Shown: piece after piece, positions 29,503-39,321 of the stretch
Position numbering within the stretch: position 1 is the first letter of the stretch
How the letters are laid out: each line of letters begins with the position of its first letter
Origin: Coprinellus micaceus
Taxonomy: Eukaryota; Basidiomycota; Agaricomycetes; Agaricales; Psathyrellaceae
Direction of reading: 5' to 3'
Length of the DNA stretch: 64,000 nt
Assembly (NCBI GenBank): GCA_951394405.1
Contig: OX596335.1
Coordinates: 496,001-560,000 of the forward strand
The notes under the pieces: model-generated
Databases searched by the model: none
What the model was told of the DNA's origin: nothing
Seen by the model: only the letters and a program-made list of their open reading frames with translations
Translations under genes and position numbers: made by a program

Positions 29503-31360
29503 CTAGAACCACGTTACGCACCCCAAGTTTCCTCCGAGGTCCTCAACCTCACTGCCGTCGGACACCTCCCGTGTCATTCTGACCTTCCCCTTCCCCTTCC
29601 CCTTCCCTTTAGGCGCAGCATCGACGGATTGACGATTTCGTTTGGCACTGTAGTCGATGATCAGTTTTCGTCCAACACAACACACAACACCACATACTTC
29701 TCACCCCCCACAGTGTTCTCGACCGAGTAGGGGTTCGTCCGTTGGGGCCGTGGTCCAGCCAAGGCTTTCGGAGGCGCAGCAGCTTCATCGGGGACGTGCG
29801 AAGTCTTGACCGGCGCACGGGGGCCCTTGGTGAGACGACTGCAATACGTTAGGGACAGTGAATACGCGGAAGGAAGAACATGACTTACCGCATAGGACGA
29901 TGCCCGTCTTCGCCGTCAGAGTCTCCCGACTCTTCTGACCAATCGCCGCTGCGGTGGGATGTGGGCTTGAAAGGGGAGGACAAAGACGACTTGCGACCTC
30001 CAGGGCCTGGGTGATCGCTGGGAGCCGATGAATTGCTGCTCTCAGACCCGTCGTCATCATTTCTGGCGGCATGTCAGAGGTATATCGACGCGATAAACTG
30101 TGGTACTCACATGAAGGGGTCATCGAGGTCGTACTCATCGTCTGACGGGGCGGTTCGACCTGAAGGACGACGATCCGCACCTGCAACCTCGACATCCTGC
30201 TCAGATTCCTCCGCTTCGTCGTCAACCCAACGGATGCGTGACTCGCTCGGTTGTTTCCGACTCTGCCCAGCGTTCATAACCTCGAGGACAGAGGGAAGAC
30301 TTGGACAACGTCAGCGCATGCATGACTAGGGAGCGGATCAAGACGTACTCTGTATCTGACCCAAGAGGAGGTGGAGCGGGCGGGGATGGATGGGGGGAGG
30401 GGCGAGCCGGCGCCGGGGAGGGCGTCCTGACCATGGGCCACTCTCGCTCAGGCCTCTGAGACCGGTGCTTCTTGGAGCTGGTGGACACGGAGTCAGACAG
30501 AGGAAGGTAGGATAGAAAAGGGACTCACCTTGCCGAAGGTCCTTCAGAACTCGGCTCCCCGGTCCTGGGACGTTTACCGTTCAGAACGGGAGGCGCGTCA
30601 TCTTCCCCAGAGTCAACGAACGCCGCCGATTTGTAGACCCTCTTGGTACTACCGGGAGTCCTTCAAATCGATGAGCACCAAGTAACGCAGACAAGCTTTG
30701 CAACGTACCTGGAGGTCCCCGAGGATCTACCACGCTCGACGTCGCGCTCCCGGTCACGAGAGTCGTTGGGCGAACGAGAGGGCTGAGCGTTGGGCGGAGG
30801 GTCTAACTCAGCAGGGACACTACGCCTGAGGCAGGGTCAACATCCTCGAACATGGGGAAAAGAGGAAAGGAGGAAACTCACTTGGAAGATCGGGTCTTGA
30901 TCCCCTGGTCACGAGCGTCCTGCACGGACGCAATGCGGGACCGGACGGAGCGCCCAGAGTACAATGCATCGTCCTTGTCCAGAGGACCGGCTCCGGCGTC
31001 ATCGGAGTCCAAGTCCATCCAAACAGGACGGTCCTGGGGACCGTTGGCATCACTAGTATGCCTGTTTGGAACAATCAGCTGTCGCCGCCACAAGGTCACA
31101 ACCGAGAGAGACTGACCTTTTCTGCTCCTCCGCAAGGTGAACAGCGAACAGAGGAGGGTCTGGATGAGCACGACGGCGGCGATCCTTGGAGCGAGCCGAC
31201 TCGGTCTTCATCCGGAAGGTGCTGCGAGGCTTGTGGGAACCCTCGCGTTCGGGGGGAGTGACCGAGGAACTGAGGGATGACAGTTGAGGGCTCGAAGTGG
31301 AAGGTAAGAACGAAGGACTTACCGGTCGTAGGGGGTATTGTTGGGGGTGTTGAAAGGCAT
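29503..31360 (-). CDS. unknown, largely disordered basic/acidic protein B
   Basis: Starts at 31360 (MPFNTPNNTPYDR) and runs through about eight short exons. Legible pieces in order: VTPPEREGSHKPRSTFRMK with LFAVHLAEEQKR; GPQDRPVWMDLDSDDAGAG; AELDPPPNAQPSRSPNDSR; TKRVYKSAAFVDSGEDDAP; KKHRSQRPEREWPMV; SRIRWVDDEAEESEQDVEV; NDDGSESSNSSAPSDHPGP; PRAPVKTSHVPDEAAAPPK. It is hydrophilic, Ser/Pro/Arg- and Asp/Glu-rich, with no folded domain seen. The 3' end is ambiguous: the last intron may or may not be spliced, giving either a Lys-Gly repeat tail (about 29580-29610) ending at 29503 or an earlier stop. It lies about 140 bases upstream of gene A on the same strand. Function unknown. Confidence 0.45.
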
Positions 31361-32720
31361 GTCTTCGAAGATGTTGATAGTTCGGGAGAGAAAGGATAGG
31401 GAATATCTTGCCCCTGCCTGGCTTTTAAGCGTCCAGAGAACAAATTTTTCGTGCCCTCGAAATTTTGAAAGAGAAAATGGATGGGGCCAGAACTGATAAT
31501 CCGCTCAGCAATTCAGTCGATCGGGATCGCCTGGCAGAAGGAACGGGCGATCGACCCGAGAGTCGATGTGCATGCTTGATTCGACAAAAGCGACGGATAT
31601 TTCGGTGAATGACGGGCCTTTATTACCTGGGCAACATGTCTCGCAGAACGCCATCCGTGCAACGAGAGGAGCGCATCCTGAAGAGCCTCGCCCTTGTGTC
31701 ACCCGCCACAAGCGCACCTGGTGGGTTGGGTGGCAGTGGGGCCGGCTGCAGTATCACCCGAGCATCTGTCTTTGCATTCCCCGAGCCGGGGAGGGAACGT
31801 AACCTTGAAGATGATCCCCATAATCGACTCTGACGTCCGGATTCCTGACGAGTGTACCCCTCCTGCATAGATCCGTTACTAAATTTTCGGGCAGGAGAGA
31901 CGACCGGGGCTAGTAGGGCGGGCGCTTAACGCCTGGGCTGGCATCATAAAACATACACAGCCGGTGAACCCACCCCAAGTGCCTGGATAAACGAAGAAAA
32001 GTTACTCTTCATCGAGGCACTTTCAGGCTCTTCTCTCTTTTTACTAATCACGACGCGCCTTAGATACACAGAAGCCCTGGGGCGCACACCGGAACCTCTC
32101 ATACGGAGCGCAGGGCCAAGCACGCGTAAACACAAGGCTATTCAACTGATGCGCGTCATGCAATCGGCTTTACGCGTTCAACAATGAGGTCTCAAGGGTG
32201 AGCCCCAAGCCCCACAGGGCCAGGGGTCGCAAGTGAGACTTCGACCTTATCTTGGACCACTACCATGAACTGGCAATACGATTCGACAGCCGCAGGTATG
32301 TGGGCTGTCACGTACACATTGTTCTGGCGTGCGTAACCTTGACATCAGCACTGTGGTTGAACTCCTATATGGAGAGGATCGAGCAGGAAGGAGCAGTTAT
32401 GGGCAGCCTTCGGACTCTGGATGTAAGCACAGCACCCTTTCTCGAAGCTAGTCTCACCACAGCGTAGGTTTCCGAGTGCCACGTCGCTCGCTTCTCTGAA
32501 CCGCCTTGCCTCCGCTTGGTGAAAGGTGGAGGCGAAGATCTGGAGGAAGTGACTTGCCGGGTTCCAGGGGTTATATGCTCGAAGGTACTGCCCCCTGTGA
32601 GGGGCCCACTGTGAGCAGTGCGCGGAGTCTTGCAAAGTACACCACTGATCAAAGAACGACAGTCGAAGCACGCAGTTCAACCACATCCGTGTACTCCGTC
32701 AACACGTCCGGGTAACCGGG
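31361..32720. other. intergenic, no gene seen
   Basis: Contains the upstream region of gene B. Short ORFs on both strands (for example 32345-32686 minus, 32252-32467 plus) have no domain or exon continuity. Bases near 32690-32720 are open in frame with gene C, so its true 5' end may lie a little further left. Confidence 0.35.
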
Positions 32721-33482
32721 TTGGGATCGCAGAACTTCTCAGAGAATAGGACCCGTCTCGACGTTATCGAGCGTATGTTCCAAGACGCAGTGGGACCCGA
32801 TGGACTCGAACCGGTGTCGTATCCACTGTACGAGGGAGAATTTGCGCTGGACTTGCACACTCGATACCTTACCGAGCGTCGATTGGTCCCAAGTTTGCGC
32901 CACATACCGTTCCCCCCAGACGTCGACCCTGAACATGTGCTCGAGGAAGCCAGGGACATCCACTTCATCCGCACGGCAGACAATGTGGTCGAGTACAGAG
33001 CACGGCGCGAGATCGAGAATGGAATGCCCTCGTGAGTCCTGTGTTCATGCAAGGGACCTCTCAGTGACCCCCGTCCCCCGAAGGTTCGAGCCTGTCCATC
33101 CCGGAGACTTTAAAGAAGGCGACTTGGTGGAAGCTAGCGTTACTTTCATGGCATTTCCCTTGGGCCGCGAATCTGAAGGGGCTCAGCCTGGGCACAAATT
33201 GGTGCTCGCTTTGCGCGGTTTGACACTCATAAATGCAGAGTTTAGAGAGGTAAGGCTATCGAAACCTTCTCCAGTATTTGGCAACATGCTTACGCACATT
33301 GGACGCAGATGTCTCGAGCTTATCGCACGGTCAACGTTCGGGAGGTGCCCAGGAAGCGCCGCCCCCGCCCTCCTGCCACGTTGACGCCAAATAGCTTGAG
33401 GAGAAACTATCTCGCCCATGAGGGATCTCCGGAGCAGGCAGGGTCACCGAGTGGACCGTCTCCTATGGAAGATGATGTCTAG
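32721..33482 (+). CDS. unknown agaricomycete protein C
   Basis: Three exons. Exon 1 (MGSQNFSENRTRLDVIERMF) ends ARDIHFIRTADNVVEYRARR..NGMPS. A 52-nt intron (GTGAGTCC..CCGAAG, about 33033-33084) keeps phase into FEPVHPGDFKEGDLVEASVTF, with LRGLTLINAEFRE after it. A second intron (GTAAGG..ACGCAG, about 33250-33308) leads to MSRAYRTVNVREVPRKRRPR and a Pro/Ser-rich acidic tail stopping at 33480-33482. The pattern (a D..VEY.ARRE block, then an FxxGDLVE block and an LR.(I/L)TL(L/I) block) is one I recall from multicopy hypothetical proteins of agaricomycetes, with no assigned function. The true 5' end may be upstream of 32721. It may belong with genes A and B, but nothing in the sequence proves that. 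Confidence 0.5.
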
Positions 33483-33658
33483 CCGAAGTAGAACTACGAT
33501 TGAGATGTCTATGCCTTAGGATCAACAAGTATACGACGGCGCTGTTCGTCATCGTTGAGCAGCACACATGAATGCTCTTCTCGCGGTCAGCCGCCAGGCG
33601 AGGCTGGGATAGAATACCGGTACGTACACCAGCATTAGACCCCCACAACCCCAGCGCC

Positions 33659-34975
33659 ATGTCCAGCCCCACCACCACAGGTCCACTCTGCCCACCCGCG
33701 GCGCCCTCACATCGTGACGGCAGTTTGTCCTTTGTGCCCAGACTGCCGCGCGAACTGGTGAGGCAAATCTTCCGGCACTTTGCTTTGGGTTGGCCGGAGC
33801 AAATCGATCGCATCCCTTGGTGCGCAGGCTCCCCACAGGGCGATGGACCGGCGACACGACGTCCCCCAATGCACGATGGAGCCACCGGTCTGACTGCTCA
33901 AGAACGCCGCACGATGCTCGGTCAAGTCATTGCGCCGTCATGTCGGCTCTTGTGCGGATATGCAACGGAAGCTCTGTGGGCAATGGTTAGCATTACTTCT
34001 CTCGAGCAGCTACAGGAGGTGGCTGACATCCTGGTCGCGAAACGTCACTTGGGGCTGGAGACCATGGAGCTCGGTCTCTTCCTGGAGGATGCGAATGGAG
34101 CAGCGCTCACTCGTCTCGACAACATCGTTAACGCAATGCCCAACCTCCAGGCGTTTACGAACCACAGCTCCACCGTTATGGCCCTTCCAGGACCCCTTTC
34201 AGACCGCATAGTGTCGCCAGAGTCCAGCGTCAGGCGCATGCAGCTGAACGCTCGCAAGAACATTATCACCATGAAAGAGGTTGCGACACTGCTCAATGGA
34301 GGCGCCCTCCAGTGCTTTCAACTCGCAAATCTCACCCGCTCTACTGAAGACAGCGGCTTGGAAGTAATGCGGGAGCGGGGCACATTGCGCTCGTTATGTT
34401 TGGGGCGGGGATCCGTAGGATGGATTCGCGAGGAAGATTTGGAAGGGGTGGGGGTGCTAGTTGAATACCTCGCGAGTTCACCGTGGCTTCACGGGCTTCG
34501 TGTTCTTCACCTACACGAATACGTGCCTGGCCTGAGTAGCCTCCTAGCGTCGTACGGCTCCCAGCTCCAGGAACTGCTGTGCCCCTCTCCGAATGCATGG
34601 AGCACGATTCTGTCGCCGGCCGAACTTGCCCTCTTCGACGATCTCCCGTTTCTATGCCCGAGACTTGAGGACCTGCGCGTTCTGGTGGAAGACACGTACA
34701 CGGAAGGCGCGAGAATCGGGGTGCCCACCTCCCACCCCACAGTCCGCAGCCTCAGCGTCGCATTCGACCGTGAACACGACATTTGGATACAAGACGTATT
34801 TGTCCAACTTCGCCGAATATTAAACGTGTTGAACCGGGACACATATCCGGGCCTCTGCGACGTCGCCATTGAGTTGAGGGGACAGGGGTTTATGCATAGC
34901 AGAACGCAGGCGGAAGAAATAGGGAAAGTCGACATACCAGGGATTCATGTTTCTGTCTGGATAAGTTCATTGTAG
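33659..34975 (+). CDS. F-box-like / LRR-type protein, copy 3
   Basis: Single exon of 438 codons from the Met at 33659 (MSSPTTTGPLCPPAAPSHRD). An in-frame Met 29 codons earlier (33572) is possible but its peptide is unrelated to the family. F-box-like core FVPRLPRELVRQIFRHFALG, then GYATEALWAMVSITSLEQL, the same LLWR-type end as copies 1 and 2. Leu-rich blocks follow: NIVNAMPNLQAFTNHSS, LHGLRVLHLHEYVPGLSSL, YGSQLQELL, LCPRLEDLRVLVED. It ends TYPGLCDVAIELRGQGF..GIHVSVWISSL, comparable in position to the C-terminal blocks of the other copies. It is more diverged from copies 1 and 2 than they are from each other. Probable SCF adaptor with unknown target. Confidence 0.7.
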   Translation: MSSPTTTGPLCPPAAPSHRDGSLSFVPRLPRELVRQIFRHFALGWPEQIDRIPWCAGSPQGDGPATRRPPMHDGATGLTAQERRTMLGQVIAPSCRLLCGYATEALWAMVSITSLEQLQEVADILVAKRHLGLETMELGLFLEDANGAALTRLDNIVNAMPNLQAFTNHSSTVMALPGPLSDRIVSPESSVRRMQLNARKNIITMKEVATLLNGGALQCFQLANLTRSTEDSGLEVMRERGTLRSLCLGRGSVGWIREEDLEGVGVLVEYLASSPWLHGLRVLHLHEYVPGLSSLLASYGSQLQELLCPSPNAWSTILSPAELALFDDLPFLCPRLEDLRVLVEDTYTEGARIGVPTSHPTVRSLSVAFDREHDIWIQDVFVQLRRILNVLNRDTYPGLCDVAIELRGQGFMHSRTQAEEIGKVDIPGIHVSVWISSL

Positions 34976-36356
34976 ACCATCGCGAACGGGCAGAAAGAGT
35001 ATCGTAGGATCAGCACGAATACTACGCCCAAATAGTTCTCTGTACAAGCGAGGTGATCTTGGGAGTGAAGCGCAGGTCGCCGTGCCGGAGGCAGAGTTGT
35101 GGCGGTGATGTAGCCCTCGTGAGAGCACCACTTCCAGATGACCATCGGTGGGGCCCCAGACACTGGACCCCCAACAGCGAAGATGATGTCGTCCCCATCC
35201 CAACCGTCATGTCCACCACTCACCACAGGACTAGGGAATCGAGTTCTCCCAACAATGCCAGCTCTGTAAGCCAAACCCCACCGACGCGAACGACCGCAGA
35301 CGCAGGACGAGACTGCACTGGCGACTCTCAAACAACCCGCACATCAGTCGCGTCCCAAGGATCCCAGATCCTCAACCTACCCGGAAGAATGGGCGACAGG
35401 ATGCAGGGGGACGGCGAAGACCCGCAGCAGTACCGGAACGCTCCACGGTGTGTCTTTAGTCGCGATGGCCACAGGCATGCTCTGACGCAAGCAGCGGGAG
35501 CGCAGTCGGGCTCAGTTTCGGCGGGCGCCTATCACCACCGACACCTCCAACAGGCTCTCCGCCAACCAAGCCGTCTCATTCAGTCACAGAGACTGGGGAA
35601 GAGTACCCAGCCACGAGGCAAGCGCGGGACGGGCGGGAAGATGGGGCGCCGTGGAACACAGGCAGTCGATATCAGGTAAGTCAGTGGTTCACGTACTATA
35701 CAGGGTAGTGCCACTGAGGAAGAGGATGTGCTAGGCACGCTTCACACCGTGGGGAGGAACACCGCCCGGTCTCTGTTTGGACAAGCTTTTGGAGGCGATG
35801 AACGCAGACAGGTCGGGGTCATCTGTTGCTCGGACCCCGCAGGCCACGGAAACTGATGAACGAGGGGAAGAGTAGAGTATCCTAGCAGAACGGGTGGAAG
35901 TCCTTACTTGTCTTTGAGCAACGCACTATAATAATAAAATTTGGTACGACTGTTGTACAAGTATGGTTCGACCCATTTACTTTGCCACCCAGACCGGGAG
36001 GGCCGTTGGGTAGAGAAGGAGAGCTTAGATCGGTGAGAAGCAAATGTAGGGAGACCGTGAAGGGACGTACTTCTAGAACGACGCGGCGTTCAGCATTCAG
36101 AGACGCAGGTGGGGGGTGTAGGTTATTCGAAGAAGCTGAAAAAGAAAGTGAGCACAAGTGGGACCAATGCAAGGCGGTGATCGATGCACTGCAAAGAGGG
36201 AGAGGAGAAACAGAGACAAAGGGTGGCATGCAGGGCTTACAAAGGCGAAATAAGGGGCGCAGATTGGAAATAGGGGCAAGTTGGTAATGGGCCCAAACAA
36301 GATTGATTCACGCCGGCAACGTGAAACCGCCCGCACGACCTGAGAACGCATCCACC
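34976..36356. other. intergenic, doubtful ORF only
   Basis: A 208-codon plus-strand ORF (35053-35679) is rich in Gln/Arg/Ser/Thr and shows no domain; the reverse strand is open over part of it as well. It is not called as a gene. Nothing else is recognised. Confidence 0.35.
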
Positions 36357-37654
36357 ATGAACGACTTCGAGCATACGAACACACCGACGGGAATGACCCC
36401 CGAGGAGATAGGTGAGCCATGAACGCATGTGCTCAGGAGAATCACTGAAGACGTCGTGTAGCGGAGGGGTTGCTTCACTTGCCCAAGGAGGCGGTGCACG
36501 AAGTGGTCAAGTTTTTCAGCTTGCGGGAGTTGCAGATTCTGGCCGGGATAGAAGGAATTGGGGATCTCGCGTATGAGGAGCTCAACACTAGGTATCGCGG
36601 TCTCTTCGCAACGTACGACCTGCCCGCGGAGGGATTGAAGAAGCTGATGCGGGAGGACGGGGTCATTATGTCGGGGTCGTGTGCGGCGTATATTACCAAC
36701 CCAGGGAACTACATGCCGGGGGATGTAGACATCTATGCGCCCGCGGGAAGGCTGCTCGCAGTCGTGAGGGTATTCGTGGAGAAAGGTTGGAAGTTGGTGC
36801 CGTGGGGGAAGGCCGAGGCGGGGAGCGTGGAAGAGGAGGAGAGCATGTTGGACGATATGGAGACCGAAGATGACTACACCGACAACGATAGCAGCTCGAA
36901 CGACGAGCGATCGATGGAATTCGTGTGGGAGGGGACAGATGAGAACAATGAAGACGACGTGCTTGCGGCGTTGCAATTGGTGCTGCGAGAGGAGAAGCAG
37001 TATGCGAAGCACGTTATAAAGAACGTGGTGATATTGCAGAAGGGAGGTGAGGACGGTCCCAAGGTGAACGTGGTGGAGTCGTTGTTGCCATGTGCGGAGG
37101 CGCCGATATTTTGTTTTCATTCAACGGTGGTGATGAACGCGGTGACCTCTAAAGGGGTCGTCTGTTATTATCCGGATTGGACCTTTCAGAATAAAGGTGA
37201 GCGGAGAGACGCGGGCATCACAGGCTGTGTACTCACATGAGACGTAGGAGTCGTGAACCGGGCAAGCGGAATCGTGGCGTGGGTGACGAAGGAGCGCAAG
37301 CGAGAGATCGGGGCGCTGGCGAAGTACAGGGCGCGGGGGTACAAGATCGAGGATGACTGCGGCGCGCTGCATGAGAAGGGGGAGGAGACGTGCGTGGCAT
37401 GTGCGGCGGGCGTCAGGGAATGGAACGACGGGCTGTCGATGACATTCGAACGGGGCGACGTCTTTCGCCCAGCAGGCCGACTGTTCAGCTGGAAGCTTGG
37501 GAAGCGAATGTGCGAAACGGAGAAGTTGGCATGGAAGGACCGAGGAGCGACGATATTTGTGCAGGGGGAGGGTGACGGGCGAGCGTATGTGTACGAGGGC
37601 ACAGAGAAGCGAGCGAGGAGTGTGACCGAAGAACGGATGAAGTTGTACATGTAG
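36357..37654 (+). CDS. nucleotidyltransferase-fold-like protein
   Basis: Three exons with two introns of exactly 50 nt: 36412-36461 (GTGAGC..GTGTAG) and 37197-37246 (GTGAGC..ACGTAG). The start at 36357 (MNDFEHTNTPTGMTPEEI) splices in phase to an F-box-like helix pair (LHLPKEAVHEVVKFFSLREL). Then comes MSGSCAAYITNPGNYMPGDVDIYAP, which carries the GS..(D)xD signature of the nucleotidyltransferase superfamily. An acidic insert follows (Glu/Asp/Ser-rich, about 36830-36960), then FCFHSTVVMNAVTSKGVVCYYP. Exon 3 has a Cys-pair region (ETCVACAAGV) and ends at 37654. I recall this as an expanded agaricomycete family with no proven activity. The substrate is unknown and catalysis is not certain, because only two acidic residues are evident. 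Confidence 0.7.
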
Positions 37655-37753
37655 CTAGAACGAGAGGAGCAATTTACAGGCGGGCAGGTAACGAGAGAGC
37701 AGGCGTGTAACAAGAAAGGGAGGTCGTTACCACGGTCACATGGCCTTAGCGAG
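37654..37753. repeat. possible degenerate inverted-repeat end
   Basis: GGGCAGGTAACGAGAGAGC (37682-37700) resembles the 30-bp inverted repeat (CAGGTAACG core exact), and CGTTACC follows about 40 bases later in the opposite sense. It could be a decayed left end of a short element running to 39000, which would make 37.7-39.0 kb a separate copy. Confidence 0.35.
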
Positions 37754-38260
37754 TCAAAGGCTTGGCACTTTTGGATGCAGGGTACAAGTACCCGAGGCAT
37801 ATGGCCTCGGAATCTTCAGCTCTTTCGCCATCTCAGTTCGAAACCGCCTGACATACGACTCACTAATCTCCACCCCAGCAATCAGCGAAGCATGTGCTGC
37901 CACTGCAGAGAGGTGTAAGGGTATGTTCCGCCGGCCCTTCTCCTTGATCCACTCAACCAGCACCTCCTTCTGCGCGTCCGTCAGTTTTTTCTCGTGTTCG
38001 TGTCCTTCCTTTCTTGTCATTCGGCCGTGATAACGCTCATTGAGTGTCGTGCTCGGAACATTGAATGTGCGTGCAGCCTCTCGAAAAGTGTATACTGGGT
38101 TTCCATTGGGCTTGAGTCCGTTTCGGTCAATGGCCTTGAGGGCCATATGGATCCGCTCCTCAGTTGTTTTGCCTTCCAAGTCGAGGGGATCCACTTGGAC
38201 CAACAATTCGGCGTCCCGATCATTGACTGGTCGAGCTGGAGTAGACAGAACAGCTGGCAT
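37754..38260 (-). pseudogene. pogo/CENP-B-like transposase, DNA-binding N-terminal fragment
   Basis: Starts at 38260 (MPAVLSTPARPVNDRDAELL). A helix-turn-helix of the Psq/CENP-B N type is read in TFREAARTFNVPSTTLNERY, then the second HTH (Tc5/CENPB type) in LTDAQKEVLVEWIKEKGRRN and SYVRRFRTEMAKELKI. The frame then drifts into unrelated residues and stops near 37754, where the catalytic DDE region should begin. That missing part matches in kind, and roughly in break position, the transposase piece that starts at 15923 on the same strand. The right copy of the 30-bp inverted repeat lies about 710 bases upstream of its start, as expected for a transposon end. Confidence 0.65.
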
Positions 38261-39321
38261 CGTTGGATGGGAGGGTACTGAGAGACAAGAAAAATATGAG
38301 CTTCGTGCCAGCAGATCATATTTTCCCTCGCATAGTGTATTATATTCCTTTTTCAGCACCGCCGACCTCCAAGAGGGGCATTGGAGGAAGGTCCGAGCCT
38401 CCGGCATTCCAGTTGTTTGCCGGAAGTGGGCTTGGATCCAGTCTCCGCACCTGCGTAACCCATCAGTTTTGCGTGTCGCATTGCACCAGCATGAAAAATA
38501 GAAAAAACCTGAAAAAACCTGTAGTGCACTCAGGGAATGCCACAGTCCGGATATCCCAGGTTATTACTGTGCTGAGAGTCCGTAGAAAGACTGAGCAGGC
38601 CACATCCTCGGAGCCTTGGAATTTGTCCCACTACCCTCAATCAATTTGGTGTTCAAGGGATATCTCCACAAGAACATTTCAGTTCCCTCTAATTTTTGAA
38701 ACCTATACTCCATACATCATCATGGCTGGACCGGTAAAGGTTCTGGCACAGCAAGAGAGCGCCAGGGGGAAACATCACGCCCTTACCCACGTTGCAGCAT
38801 CCATCCACCCACCATTTTCAACCTTTTCGCAAATTTCATCTGAACCTTCAGCTGGAGTATTCCTAAAACGTAATATATACGACCAGCACCTCCTCCTGTA
38901 CAAGATAAAGAAAGAATCAGGAGGATCCGCTCAAACCTGGTGGAGATATGGACGTTTGTCCCGGTACGGTGAGTGTCCCGTTACCTGACCGGCAACAGTA
39001 CAGGTCGCGTGCAGGTCATGTCAATCGTAACTATCACAAGGTCGTGTGTATCTTCCCTTCACAATGGTCAATTCGGTGCGGGGCGGATATTGACCATCTC
39101 TCGTGTCCATCCCCGAAGAAGTCAAGAAACCAAGGAAGATATGGCGCGGGAAGGTAAACTGCAAATGAAGGCCAATCGTGTAGAAAGAGGCAGGAAGAAT
39201 AGAAGAATAGAAGGGTGAAAGTGTACAACAAGCTCAACGTTCATGCGAAACAGGGTATATGCAAGTGAAAAGAACGCAATCCAAGTCAGTCCGTGTTTCC
39301 TCCGACTCCAAACAGAATGTA
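38261..39321. other. transposon end and intergenic sequence
   Basis: Contains the right inverted repeat and AT-richer sequence upstream of the transposase fragment. A plus-strand ORF at 38263-38988 has no domain and overlaps the repeat, so it is not called. Bases 39001-39321 lie beyond the stop of the zinc-finger gene. Confidence 0.4.
38971..39000 (-). repeat. right copy of 30-bp terminal-type inverted repeat
   Basis: Exact reverse complement of 7171-7200. Just inside it, TGTCCCGGTAC (38957-38967) is a one-mismatch relative of the GTAACGGGACA subterminal motif. The last two bases TA may be the target-site duplication. Confidence 0.75.

Noticed and set aside
32802..32812. tRNA B-box-like GGTTCGAGTCC on the minus strand
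   Set aside because: It lies in the coding exon of gene C, and no A box or acceptor pairing was found at the right distance.
35053..35679. Plus-strand ORF of 208 codons
   Set aside because: Ser/Thr/Gln/Arg-rich with no domain, no clear splice partners and an open reverse strand over part of it.
38263..38988. Plus-strand ORF of 241 codons
   Set aside because: Overlaps the transposon end and the inverted repeat; composition is not protein-like and the start overlaps the transposase start on the other strand.
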